Assembly: GCA_016866645.1 (NCBI GenBank)
Contig: VGLX01000076.1
Location: 1 to 6,586, forward strand
DNA length: 6,586 nucleotides
Direction: 5' to 3'
Source of the DNA: Candidatus Woesearchaeota archaeon
GTDB lineage: Archaea; Nanobdellota; Nanobdellia; SCGC-AAA011-G17; VGLX01
The first letter of the stretch is position 1. Every line of letters begins with the position of its first letter. Under the pieces are notes generated by a model. The model saw nothing but the letters and a program-made list of their open reading frames with translations, searched no databases and was not told the DNA's origin. Both the position numbers and the translations under genes were made by a program. Of this stretch, positions 1-5,101 are shown piece by piece.

Positions 1-533
1 AAGCCTTGAAAGCCAGGATGGACGGGTTTAGAGTCATGCCCATGATGGAAGCTGCAAAAGTAGGGGACATATTCGTAACAGCTACCGGATGCAACAAGAT
101 AATAACCGACGAGCATTTTAAGCATTTGAAAAACGGAGCAGTGCTATCTAACACAGGGCATTTCAACGTAGAAGTAGACTACGATGCGCTGGAAAAGATC
201 GCTACGAAAAAAGAAGAAGTAAGGCCGAACATGGTAAGGTACACTTTCCCATGGGGCAAGCACGTTTACCTCTTAGCAGAAGGGAGACTAGTCAACCTGA
301 GCGCGGCAGAAGGGCACCCTAGCGAAGTCATGGACTTAAGCTTCTCAAACCAGATACTCTGCCTCAAGCACATAGTAGAGAACAAAGGCAAGCTGAAAAA
401 CCAGGTATATGAGATATCATCAGAGCAGGACAAAAAAATCGCGAGCATGAAACTCAAATCGATGGGCATAAGCATAGACAAGCTCACACCTGAGCAAGAA
501 AAATACATAAACAGCTACGAAGAAGGCACATAA
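1..533 (+). CDS. ahcY: Adenosylhomocysteinase (S-adenosylhomocysteine hydrolase), C-terminal part; 5' end lies outside the window
   Basis: This NAD-dependent cytosolic enzyme reversibly hydrolyses S-adenosylhomocysteine to adenosine and homocysteine, clearing the inhibitory by-product of methylation; in some methanogens the family prefers S-inosylhomocysteine. The frame is open from base 3 (A-L-K-A-R-M-D-G-F), so an internal TTG or ATG start is not believable and about 177 of the usual ~410-420 residues are present. Visible family motifs are MDGF, EAAKVGDIFVTATG (end of the Rossmann NAD domain), GAVLSNTGHFNVEV, LAEGRLVNLSAAEGHPSEVM and DLSFSNQ. The protein ends in ...EEGT, an archaeal/bacterial short-form ending without the KPDHYRY tail of the human enzyme. 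The RPA-like gene starts 8 nt after the stop, which suggests co-transcription. Identification is certain; substrate preference cannot be read here. Confidence 0.96.
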   Translation, partial: ALKARMDGFRVMPMMEAAKVGDIFVTATGCNKIITDEHFKHLKNGAVLSNTGHFNVEVDYDALEKIATKKEEVRPNMVRYTFPWGKHVYLLAEGRLVNLSAAEGHPSEVMDLSFSNQILCLKHIVENKGKLKNQVYEISSEQDKKIASMKLKSMGISIDKLTPEQEKYINSYEEGT

Positions 534-541
534 GAAGACAA

Positions 542-1219
542 ATGAGCAACACACAAATAGTCTATCCTAAAAGGAGCACAGCATACAAGTTCTGGATAAA
601 AGACTTGCTAAACGCCATACCCATAAGCCAGGAAGGGATACACCTTTTTGAGGTAAGAGGCAAAGAAGTATCAAGGGTCAACGTGATCGCAGCAGTGGTC
701 GACCAGCAAAAAAACCTTGACAGCACGTTCTCAAGCATAACACTAGACGACGGAACAGAAACCATAAGGGCCAAGGCATGGAAGGATGACGTAAAGAAGC
801 TAGAAGAAGTCAGAGTAGGCGACCCTGTAATGGTGATAGGCAAGCTGAGATTCTATGCCAATGAGATATTCATCACACCAGAGATTGTGAAATTGCAAGA
901 GCCAGAATGGCTGCTAGTCAGGAAGAAAGAATTAGAAAGGCTTTACGGCAAGCCTCAAGAATCAGAAAGGCCAAAGCTCTCAACAGGCACTGCACCCCCA
1001 CAAGAAGTGGTGGAAGAGATAGTGGTAGAGCCGACATCAACAGCAAGGCAGAAAATCTTAGCGTTGGTGGAGAAAGAGCCTGCGAAAGAAGGAATACAGA
1101 TTACGAAACTGATACAGGCCTCTGGACTGAAAGAAGCTGAAGCGGAAAAAGCGATAGACGAACTCCTAAGGGAAGGAGAGCTGTTCCAGCCGAGGACAGG
1201 GTACTTGAAAGTAATCTAA
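542..1219 (+). CDS. OB-fold plus winged-helix protein of the RPA/RPA-associated type (single-stranded DNA binding)
   Basis: A 225-residue protein with an N-terminal OB fold (about residues 32-118) that contains the RPA32-like pattern FEVRGKEVSRVNVIAAVV, SITLDDGTETIRAKAW and VGDPVMVIGKLRFYANEIFI. A Pro/Glu-rich linker (about 138-165) leads to a C-terminal winged helix (about 166-225: QKILALVEKE, IQITKLIQASGL, EKAIDELLREGELFQPRTGYLKVI). This order matches eukaryotic RPA32 and archaeal RPA-associated (COG3390-like) proteins, which bind single-stranded DNA or partner with RPA in replication and repair; the role here is inferred from that. The ATG lies 8 nt after the adenosylhomocysteinase stop without a separate promoter, so it is probably the second gene of that operon. 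Its last 38 bases recur downstream of the ATPase gene (see the repeats). Confidence 0.85.
   Translation: MSNTQIVYPKRSTAYKFWIKDLLNAIPISQEGIHLFEVRGKEVSRVNVIAAVVDQQKNLDSTFSSITLDDGTETIRAKAWKDDVKKLEEVRVGDPVMVIGKLRFYANEIFITPEIVKLQEPEWLLVRKKELERLYGKPQESERPKLSTGTAPPQEVVEEIVVEPTSTARQKILALVEKEPAKEGIQITKLIQASGLKEAEAEKAIDELLREGELFQPRTGYLKVI
1182..1219. repeat. Direct repeat copy 1: 3' end of the RPA-like gene
   Basis: This 38-bp segment matches 2566-2603 at 36 of 38 positions; the only differences are two adjacent bases (AG at 1210-1211 against GA at 2594-2595). It encodes the tail FQPRTGYLKVI and the stop codon. Homology stops abruptly on both sides, at 1181 and 1220. The two copies flank the ATPase gene with an offset of 1384 bp. 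Confidence 0.95.
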
Positions 1220-1228
1220 TTTCTTGAC

Positions 1229-1244
1229 CGAAAGGTTTATAAAT
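1229..1244 (+). promoter_or_regulatory. BRE/TATA promoter of the ATPase gene
   Basis: A purine-rich BRE-like CGAAAGG (1229-1235) directly precedes TTTATAAAT (1236-1244), a near-consensus archaeal TATA box. Initiation about 25 bp downstream would fall near 1265, giving a leader of roughly 25-30 nt before the ATG at 1293. That makes this message unusual in the window, where most look leaderless. Confidence 0.75.
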
Positions 1245-1260
1245 TTTGAGTTAGTTATAT

Positions 1261-1286
1261 TTAACATAAAATCGATTATGTGTTAA
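1261..1286. promoter_or_regulatory. 26-bp near-palindrome between the ATPase promoter and its start codon
   Basis: The segment is symmetric about 1273/1274, with ATCGAT at the centre and TTAACA/TGTTAA arms. Eleven of 13 base pairs match, and one mismatch would be a G-U pair in RNA. It covers the expected transcription start and the leader, so it could be a dimer-bound operator on DNA or a hairpin in the 5' leader. No regulator is identified. Confidence 0.5.
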
Positions 1287-1292
1287 GTTAAA

Positions 1293-2543
1293 ATGGCACA
1301 AATAAAAGACTCTCTTGAAGACCTCAACCCCTGGTGGAAAAGGAAATTTGAGATAGAATTCAAAGAGAGAGAAATACACAAGCAACTCCAAAAATTCATG
1401 CCCTTGCCGCAAATAATCGCGCTTACAGGGCTGAGAAGAGTAGGGAAAACAACCTTAATGCTCAAAATCGTGGAAAATTCGATTGAAAAGGGCTTAGACC
1501 CAAAGAACATACTTTATTTCTCATTCGATGAGTTCAAAGGGGTAGAAATACGAGAAGTGATGAAGACCTACGAAGAAATGACCGAAAAAGACTTTAAAAA
1601 AGAAAAACATATCCTGCTTTTAGATGAGATACAAAAACTGGAAAACTGGGAAAACCAGCTGAAAACTGTTTACGACGTATCCAAAGGGCAGACAAAAATA
1701 ATAATCTCGGGCTCAGAATCCCTGTTTATAAAAAAGAAATCAAAAGAGACACTCGCTGGAAGAATTTTCGAATTTAAAGTGGAACTCTTATCCTTCAAAG
1801 AGTTCCTGTATTTCAAAGGGGTTACCTTCAAACCTATCGGGCTTTACTCAAAAGAGCTGAACAAACTGTTCAACGAATTTATACTATCCCAAGGATTTCC
1901 AGAACTGATAGGCATCAAAGAAAAAGACATAATAAAGAAGTATACTCGAGAAAGCATAACAGAAAAAATCATCTACCAGGACATTCCCAAGCTGTTCAAC
2001 GTCAAAGACATAAGCCTAATAGAATCACTCCTTAATATAATAACAGAAGAGCCCGGACAGGTCATAGAACTCTCCAGCCTATCAAAAGAGCTAAAAATTT
2101 CAAGGCAGACACTATCAAACTATTTAGCATACCTGGAAGAATCCTTCCTTATAAGGAAATTATATAACTTCTCAAAAAACAGGAGAAAAATAGAAAGAAA
2201 ACTAAAAAAATACTATCCCTCTGTAATCTCTGCCGACCTCCTCTTTAAAGAAGATGAACTTTCCAGATCAAAAGTCTTTGAATGCTTACTGATAAACCAG
2301 CTGAAGGCGGAATTCTTTTGGAGGGACCCTTACAAAAACGAAGTGGACATGATTAGGCTCGATAAGCAACCGATACCTGTAGAAATCAAATACGGAAAAA
2401 TAAGCGTCCAAGGGCTGCTCGCGTTCATGAAGACATTCAATGTCAGCAAAGGATACGTGATATCCTATGACACAAGCGAAGAAAAAACAATCAACGGAAA
2501 AACTATCACAAAGACTCCAGCTTTCAGGTTCTTATTAGACTAA
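1293..2543 (+). CDS. AAA-type ATPase with DUF4143-like C-terminal domain
   Basis: A 416-residue cytosolic ATPase of the family that is often multicopy and lineage-specific in archaea. It shows Walker A GLRRVGKT (46-53), Walker B ILLLDE (107-112), a sensor-1 strand IIISGSES (136-143) and R157 in the conserved LAGRIFEF segment. The second half carries the usual DUF4143 layout: FILSQGFPEL (196-205), YQDIPKLF (228-235), a helix-turn-helix-like stretch (about 258-290, SLSKELKISRQTLSNYLAYL), and a terminal domain with NEVDMI (349-354) and IPVEIKYG (361-368). E/D and E-x-K spacing of that kind recalls a PD-(D/E)XK fold, but nuclease activity is not shown. Length is normal and the gene intact. It has its own promoter, stands alone, and lies between two copies of the RPA-gene tail, so I infer acquisition by insertion. 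The biological role of the family is poorly known. Confidence 0.93.
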   Translation: MAQIKDSLEDLNPWWKRKFEIEFKEREIHKQLQKFMPLPQIIALTGLRRVGKTTLMLKIVENSIEKGLDPKNILYFSFDEFKGVEIREVMKTYEEMTEKDFKKEKHILLLDEIQKLENWENQLKTVYDVSKGQTKIIISGSESLFIKKKSKETLAGRIFEFKVELLSFKEFLYFKGVTFKPIGLYSKELNKLFNEFILSQGFPELIGIKEKDIIKKYTRESITEKIIYQDIPKLFNVKDISLIESLLNIITEEPGQVIELSSLSKELKISRQTLSNYLAYLEESFLIRKLYNFSKNRRKIERKLKKYYPSVISADLLFKEDELSRSKVFECLLINQLKAEFFWRDPYKNEVDMIRLDKQPIPVEIKYGKISVQGLLAFMKTFNVSKGYVISYDTSEEKTINGKTITKTPAFRFLLD

Positions 2544-2565
2544 GTCACTTCAAGACGTGCAAGAT

Positions 2566-2603
2566 TGTTCCAGCCGAGGACAGGGTACTTGAAGATAATC
2601 TAA
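2566..2603. repeat. Direct repeat copy 2: displaced 3' end of an RPA-like gene
   Basis: The copy begins 22 bp after the ATPase stop and matches 1182-1219 at 36 of 38 bases. Read in its own frame it encodes FQPRTGYLKII and a stop. The differences from copy 1 are one silent change (Lys AAA to AAG) and one conservative change (Val to Ile), as if this end once evolved as coding sequence. It has no start or upstream coding part, so it is a relic or an attachment-type duplication. It is also in frame with the ATPase beyond its TAA stop, which may be chance. Confidence 0.93.
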
Positions 2604-2612
2604 CCAGAACAA

Positions 2613-3161
2613 TTAACGTTTTCTTCTGTAAACCCCAAAATAATAAGCTATCGCGAGGTATGGGAAGAGCATAGTAATAAAGCTTAGGATGAATAAAACT
2701 ATCCATAACTTACTCTTCTTCTTTATAGCATCAATGAACATCAATACTGCAAGAGCACAAAGCCCTAAGAATATAAGGCATGCGATTAATACGACACCAA
2801 CCCAAAACCAGTTAAACCCGAATATTCCTTCACGAACACCAACATCGCCCACGTATTTGAGTCCTAGCTTATTGCAGCATGGTCCTGCCTCGCCCCATCC
2901 AAAACCTCTAAACGTGCATTCGCCAAACTCAGTTTTTATAACGTCCGCCTGCTGGGTTACTCCCGGGCTTGTTTCAACATAACTTGGGTAGTAAACATTC
3001 CATCTGTCTGGCAATGAGTAGCTTCCGTATTCGTCACCTCCCCAAAATCTGCCGCACTCTCTTGTCTCAAGATTTATCGCGATGCCTGCTGGCAGTGGAG
3101 CGGATAACGCAAAGCTCACAACTAAAATTAGTAATATAACATATACAAGCGCTTTTTGCAT
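2613..3161 (-). CDS. Predicted exported membrane protein with a Cys-containing ectodomain and two C-terminal membrane helices
   Basis: I do not recognise this 182-residue protein. It starts with a signal-peptide-like helix (residues 1-20, ending FALSAP). A polar, aromatic- and glycine-rich domain follows (about 21-115) with four cysteines (C36 in RECGRFWGGDEY, C82, and the C95-C96 pair in GPCCNKLG). Two membrane helices come next (about 117-144 and 152-175), joined by the positive loop DAIKKKSK, and the tail is YRRKR. The ectodomain is therefore predicted outside, with helix loop and tail inside, and its cysteines probably form disulphides. I chose the ATG at 3161 because it begins the signal sequence and lies 26 bp from a TATA box; upstream extension has no ATG and would run into aIF2-beta. 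It is transcribed towards the ATPase gene and away from aIF2-beta. No enzyme motif is visible; an envelope role is inference. Confidence 0.8.
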   Translation of the reverse strand: MQKALVYVILLILVVSFALSAPLPAGIAINLETRECGRFWGGDEYGSYSLPDRWNVYYPSYVETSPGVTQQADVIKTEFGECTFRGFGWGEAGPCCNKLGLKYVGDVGVREGIFGFNWFWVGVVLIACLIFLGLCALAVLMFIDAIKKKSKLWIVLFILSFITMLFPYLAIAYYFGVYRRKR

Positions 3162-3182
3162 GTTAGTGTAATACTCACTAAA

Positions 3183-3197
3183 GATTATAACTTTTTC
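3183..3197 (-). promoter_or_regulatory. TATA promoter of the exported membrane protein
   Basis: On the minus strand GTTATAATC (plus 3183-3191), preceded by an A-rich BRE-like GAAAAA stretch, is centred 26 bp before the ATG at 3161. The spacing implies a leaderless or nearly leaderless message and supports that start. Confidence 0.6.
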
Positions 3198-3256
3198 TAT
3201 ACGGCTTAAACAGTGCTCGCTGCTAGAACTTTTCGAATAACAAGGCGGAATAATAA

Positions 3257-3271
3257 CCAAACCTTTATAAA
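3257..3271 (+). promoter_or_regulatory. BRE/TATA promoter of aIF2-beta
   Basis: CCAAACC (3257-3263) followed by TTTATAAA (3264-3271) is a near-consensus archaeal promoter. Its centre is about 28 bp upstream of the ATG at 3296, so transcription should begin at or just before the start codon. Confidence 0.78.
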
Positions 3272-3295
3272 CTGCTATTCCATTTTTCTCAGACA

Positions 3296-3712
3296 ATGAA
3301 ACTAGACTACAAATCTTTGCTGGAGAAAGGAAGGAAAGAGCTCCCAGACTCGGTAAAATCAACAGGAGAAAGGTTCGAAGTTCCGAAAGCCAAAGGGCAT
3401 CTGGAAGGGAACAAGACCATAATAAGCAATTTCCTGCAGATAGTAGACATTCTTAACAGGGAGCAAAGCCACCTGATAAAATTCTTACAGAGAGAGCTAG
3501 CATCGCCAGCAGTCTTAGAAGGGCAAAGACTCGTCCTGGGCAGGAAGCTCTCAGCAACCCAGATAAACTCGAAGATAATGCTTTACGCAGAAACATTCGT
3601 CCTATGCCCTGACTGCAAGAAGCCAGACACGAAGATGATACGAGAAGACAGGATACTGTTCCTCAAATGCATGGCCTGTGGCTCGAAACATACGATAAGG
3701 GCGAAGATATAA
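3296..3712 (+). CDS. Translation initiation factor aIF2, beta subunit
   Basis: This is the beta subunit of heterotrimeric aIF2, which delivers initiator methionyl-tRNA to the small ribosomal subunit. The 138 residues match the normal archaeal length. The N-terminal helix that contacts aIF2-gamma (DYKSLLEKGRKELP) comes first, then the central alpha-beta domain (about 24-100) with the family motif GNKTIISNF, QRELASPAVLEGQRLVL and the INSKI segment. A C-terminal zinc ribbon (101-138) follows with C104-x2-C107 and C125-x2-C128 (VLCPDCKKPDT ... LKCMACGSKHTIRAKI). The ATG at 3296 gives the standard N-terminus and lies at leaderless distance from its promoter. DUF424 and an NMD3-like gene follow downstream, as I would expect in archaeal translation clusters, but here two Cys-rich genes intervene. 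Confidence 0.97.
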   Translation: MKLDYKSLLEKGRKELPDSVKSTGERFEVPKAKGHLEGNKTIISNFLQIVDILNREQSHLIKFLQRELASPAVLEGQRLVLGRKLSATQINSKIMLYAETFVLCPDCKKPDTKMIREDRILFLKCMACGSKHTIRAKI

Positions 3713-3718
3713 ATTTTT
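3704..3718 (+). promoter_or_regulatory. Possible TATA box overlapping the aIF2-beta stop codon
   Basis: ATATAAAT with a following T run (about 3706-3718) spans the aIF2-beta stop. It is centred about 30 bp upstream of the ATG at 3742 and is too far from the TTG at 3786 for a leaderless start there. The T5 run could instead, or also, end aIF2-beta transcription. Confidence 0.4.
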
Positions 3719-3785
3719 ATTCTAAAAACCCATTCTAATCAATGCATATCTCATACCCGTCTGCGCGGTCGAATACTGTTTCCCC

Positions 3786-4085
3786 TTGAGTCCCCTCTGC
3801 GGGCATTGCGACATTAAATTCCGCTGGAGCGAGACTAACCTTGACAAATTGGGCGAGTGCGTTTACTGCTCTGAAAAGCAAAGATGCTGGGGCGCCAGCC
3901 TTTGCGGTAGCGTATGCGCAGCTGATAACAGAGACCAAGGAGGAAAATACTGGGTGGCATGCAGCGGATGCCCATACGGAGGATCAGGCTCAGTCAACTA
4001 CAACGGCAACGACAGAGAAAAGTGCCAGGACTTCCTTAACCAGTGCTACCAAAACAACTGCATAAACAAAAAATCGCTTTGCTGA
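3786..4085 (+). CDS. Cys-rich protein with six-cysteine C-terminal domain; start and N-terminal half uncertain
   Basis: The C-terminal 45 residues are secure because they align with the end of the next protein: YWVxCxGC, a conserved NY-x-G, R, CYQ and NKKxLC just before the stop. Their cysteines (C59, C62, C80, C87, C92, C99, numbered from the TTG) follow the pattern C-x2-C-x17-C-x6-C-x4-C-x6-C. They could form three disulphides or bind metal. The N-terminal half adds seven cysteines (CGHC at 5-8, CVYC at 25-28, then C34, C40, C44), which could be a zinc ribbon. However, the TTG start is weak and no signal peptide or membrane helix is seen. The frame is open back to 3726 without ATG, whereas the ATG at leaderless distance (3742) is in another frame that ends at a TGA at 3787. 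A frameshift, sequencing error or decayed 5' end is possible. Function unknown. Confidence 0.55.
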   Translation: MSPLCGHCDIKFRWSETNLDKLGECVYCSEKQRCWGASLCGSVCAADNRDQGGKYWVACSGCPYGGSGSVNYNGNDREKCQDFLNQCYQNNCINKKSLC

Positions 4086-4110
4086 GATGATTTAGTAAAA
4101 AAACAAAAAC

Positions 4111-4728
4111 ATGAGAAAGGACACCATTAAGAAAAAGTCCCACTACAAGCATCGCAAGATAGAACCTGATGAAAATGACGAGTCCCACCAGGAGTATGAC
4201 AGCAAGATTGCAGAGGACAAGACTGAAGCGAGGCAACCTTCCCGTATACTCATAGGGATTTTTATTGTTATAGTGCTCCTGATCGTGATTTTTGGTTTGA
4301 AAATATACTTATTCTCGGGCTACGAAGAAAGAGATGTACAGCCAAGCGCAAAAGATGCTGATGGCGGAGACATAAGCAGTGAAGGAGGAGACACGCAATC
4401 GGGTGTACAAAACACCGAAGGTGGAATCAGCAGTGGGCGCGGTGGAGGCTCAAGTGGTGGCAGTACAAGCGGCGGAAGCGGTGGTGGAGGCGCTTCTGTT
4501 GGCGGGCAAACTTCTGGAAGCGCTGACAATGGAGGAGATACACAAGAGGGTGGACAAAATACCGAAGACCGTAGCGGTGAAGGAGTCAAAGGCTACTGGG
4601 TAACATGCACAGGCTGCCAGAGAGGACCAGTATCAATCAACTACAAAGGTTCAAGCAGGGATGACTGTGCTAGCACAATGATTCGTTGCTACCAGAGCGA
4701 ATGCACAAACAAGAAAGCGCTTTGCTAA
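4111..4728 (+). CDS. Single-pass membrane protein: Gly/Ser-rich stalk carrying a six-cysteine C-terminal domain
   Basis: I do not recognise this 205-residue protein. It has a charged N-terminal segment (1-44, Lys/Arg then Asp/Glu), one membrane helix (about 46-66, ILIGIFIVIVLLIVIFGL), a low-complexity Gly/Ser/Asp stalk (about 80-160), and a compact C-terminal domain (161-205). That domain has C166, C169, C186, C193, C198 and C205, spaced C-x2-C-x16-C-x6-C-x4-C-x6-C and ending KKALC. The lone helix after a basic N-terminus suggests an N-in, C-out anchored surface protein with a disulphide-rich knob on a flexible stalk; this is inference. The same domain ends the preceding gene, so the pair probably arose by duplication of the domain. 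An in-frame TAA at 4096 fixes the ATG at 4111. It starts 25 nt after the upstream stop with no TATA box of its own, so co-transcription is likely. Confidence 0.85.
   Translation: MRKDTIKKKSHYKHRKIEPDENDESHQEYDSKIAEDKTEARQPSRILIGIFIVIVLLIVIFGLKIYLFSGYEERDVQPSAKDADGGDISSEGGDTQSGVQNTEGGISSGRGGGSSGGSTSGGSGGGGASVGGQTSGSADNGGDTQEGGQNTEDRSGEGVKGYWVTCTGCQRGPVSINYKGSSRDDCASTMIRCYQSECTNKKALC
4384..4420. repeat. Imperfect 37-bp repeat in the stalk coding region, copy 1
   Basis: This segment matches 4531-4567 at 31 of 37 bases, 147 bp (49 codons) apart and in frame. It encodes GGDTQSGVQNTE against GGDTQEGGQNTE. Internal duplication of this kind is a common way for low-complexity stalks to lengthen. Confidence 0.8.
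4531..4567. repeat. Imperfect 37-bp repeat in the stalk coding region, copy 2
   Basis: This is the second copy of the in-frame stalk repeat. It lies just before the six-cysteine domain, whereas copy 1 lies shortly after the membrane helix, so the two bracket the Gly/Ser core of the stalk. Confidence 0.8.
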
Positions 4729-4732
4729 AATA

Positions 4733-4752
4733 TTTTTTTTAGAACTTTTTTT
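4733..4752 (+). terminator. Oligo-T transcription terminator
   Basis: Runs of eight T (4733-4740) and seven T (4746-4752) start a few bases after the stop of the stalked Cys protein. Archaeal RNA polymerase terminates on such oligo-T tracts without a hairpin. It separates the Cys-rich pair from the promoter of DUF424. Confidence 0.65.
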
Positions 4753-4753
4753 C

Positions 4754-4769
4754 CGAAACATTCTTAAAA
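4754..4769 (+). promoter_or_regulatory. BRE/TATA promoter of the DUF424-NMD3 pair
   Basis: CGAAACA (4754-4760) followed by TTCTTAAAA (4761-4769) resembles a BRE plus a degenerate TATA box. Its centre is about 28 bp upstream of the ATG at 4793, again the leaderless spacing. Confidence 0.55.
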
Positions 4770-4792
4770 CACAGAGTTTACAGACTTTCATA

Positions 4793-5101
4793 ATGAAATC
4801 CGGAGTCTTAGTAAAAATACACGAAAGCGCTGACAAGAGCATACTCGCAGTAGCAGATAAAGAGCTAGTTGGCAAGACCTTCGAAGAGGTAGACATGTGC
4901 CTGAACGTATCAGAAAGGTTCTACAAGGGCGAAGAGCTGAGCGAAGAAGAGGTCATCAAGCTGATGAAAAACGCAACTAACATGAACATAATAGGGAAGA
5001 AAGCAATCGCAATAGGGATAAAAGCGGGCATAATCACAGAGGACAATGTCATAAAAGTCAAAGGCATACCCCACGCCATCATCTTCAACTATGGTAATTG
5101 A
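4793..5101 (+). CDS. DUF424 family protein
   Basis: A 102-residue protein of normal length for DUF424 (COG2412), a small archaeal family of unknown biochemical function. Family features are the opening strand VLVKIHES, AVADKELVGKTFEE, an LNVSERFYKGEELSEEE segment, the helix MKNATNMNIIGKKAIAIGIKAGII and the end VIKVKGIPHAIIF. It is small, soluble and without cysteine clusters (one Cys). It begins a promoter-led unit and overlaps the NMD3-like gene by 11 bp (ATG at 5091, stop TGA at 5099-5101), so the two are probably translationally coupled. Proximity to aIF2-beta and NMD3 suggests a role in translation or ribosome biology, by association only. Confidence 0.9.
   Translation: MKSGVLVKIHESADKSILAVADKELVGKTFEEVDMCLNVSERFYKGEELSEEEVIKLMKNATNMNIIGKKAIAIGIKAGIITEDNVIKVKGIPHAIIFNYGN

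Noticed and set aside
2547..2594. Inverted CTTCAAG/CTTGAAG arms after the ATPase stop as a hairpin terminator
   Set aside because: Only 7 bp with a 33-nt spacer and no following T run; the second arm belongs to the duplicated gene tail.
3162..3362. N-terminal extension of the minus-strand exported protein to 3362
   Set aside because: It would precede a clear signal peptide, lacks an ATG, crosses that gene's TATA box and overlaps the start of aIF2-beta.
3779..3785. TTTCCCC as a programmed -1 frameshift heptamer joining the ATG 3742 frame to the Cys frame
   Set aside because: In the heptamer phase X-XXY-YYZ the zero frame is already the Cys frame, and a -1 slip would lead out of it to a third frame, not from the 3742 frame into it.
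3786..3789. TGA at 3787 as a recoded sense codon
   Set aside because: TGA ends the same gene at 4083-4085, right where its paralogue has TAA after NKKxLC, and also ends DUF424; it is a normal stop here.
3735..3938. Minus-strand 67-codon gene ending GYEICID
   Set aside because: It needs a TTG start, has no promoter, and runs in codon register opposite the Cys frame, where GCA/TGC complementarity generates an Ala-rich shadow. Kept only as part of the frame-conflict finding.
3742..3940. GC-richer block as a structured RNA gene (tRNA, SRP RNA or RNase P RNA)
   Set aside because: GGTCGAATAC at 3767-3776 only loosely recalls a T loop; no cloverleaf, SRP GGAAGGAAGCAG-like core or RNase P motif could be found.
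4320..4589. Pro/Ser-rich minus-strand open frame
   Set aside because: It is the antisense of the Gly/Ser-rich stalk codons and has no promoter or recognisable domain.
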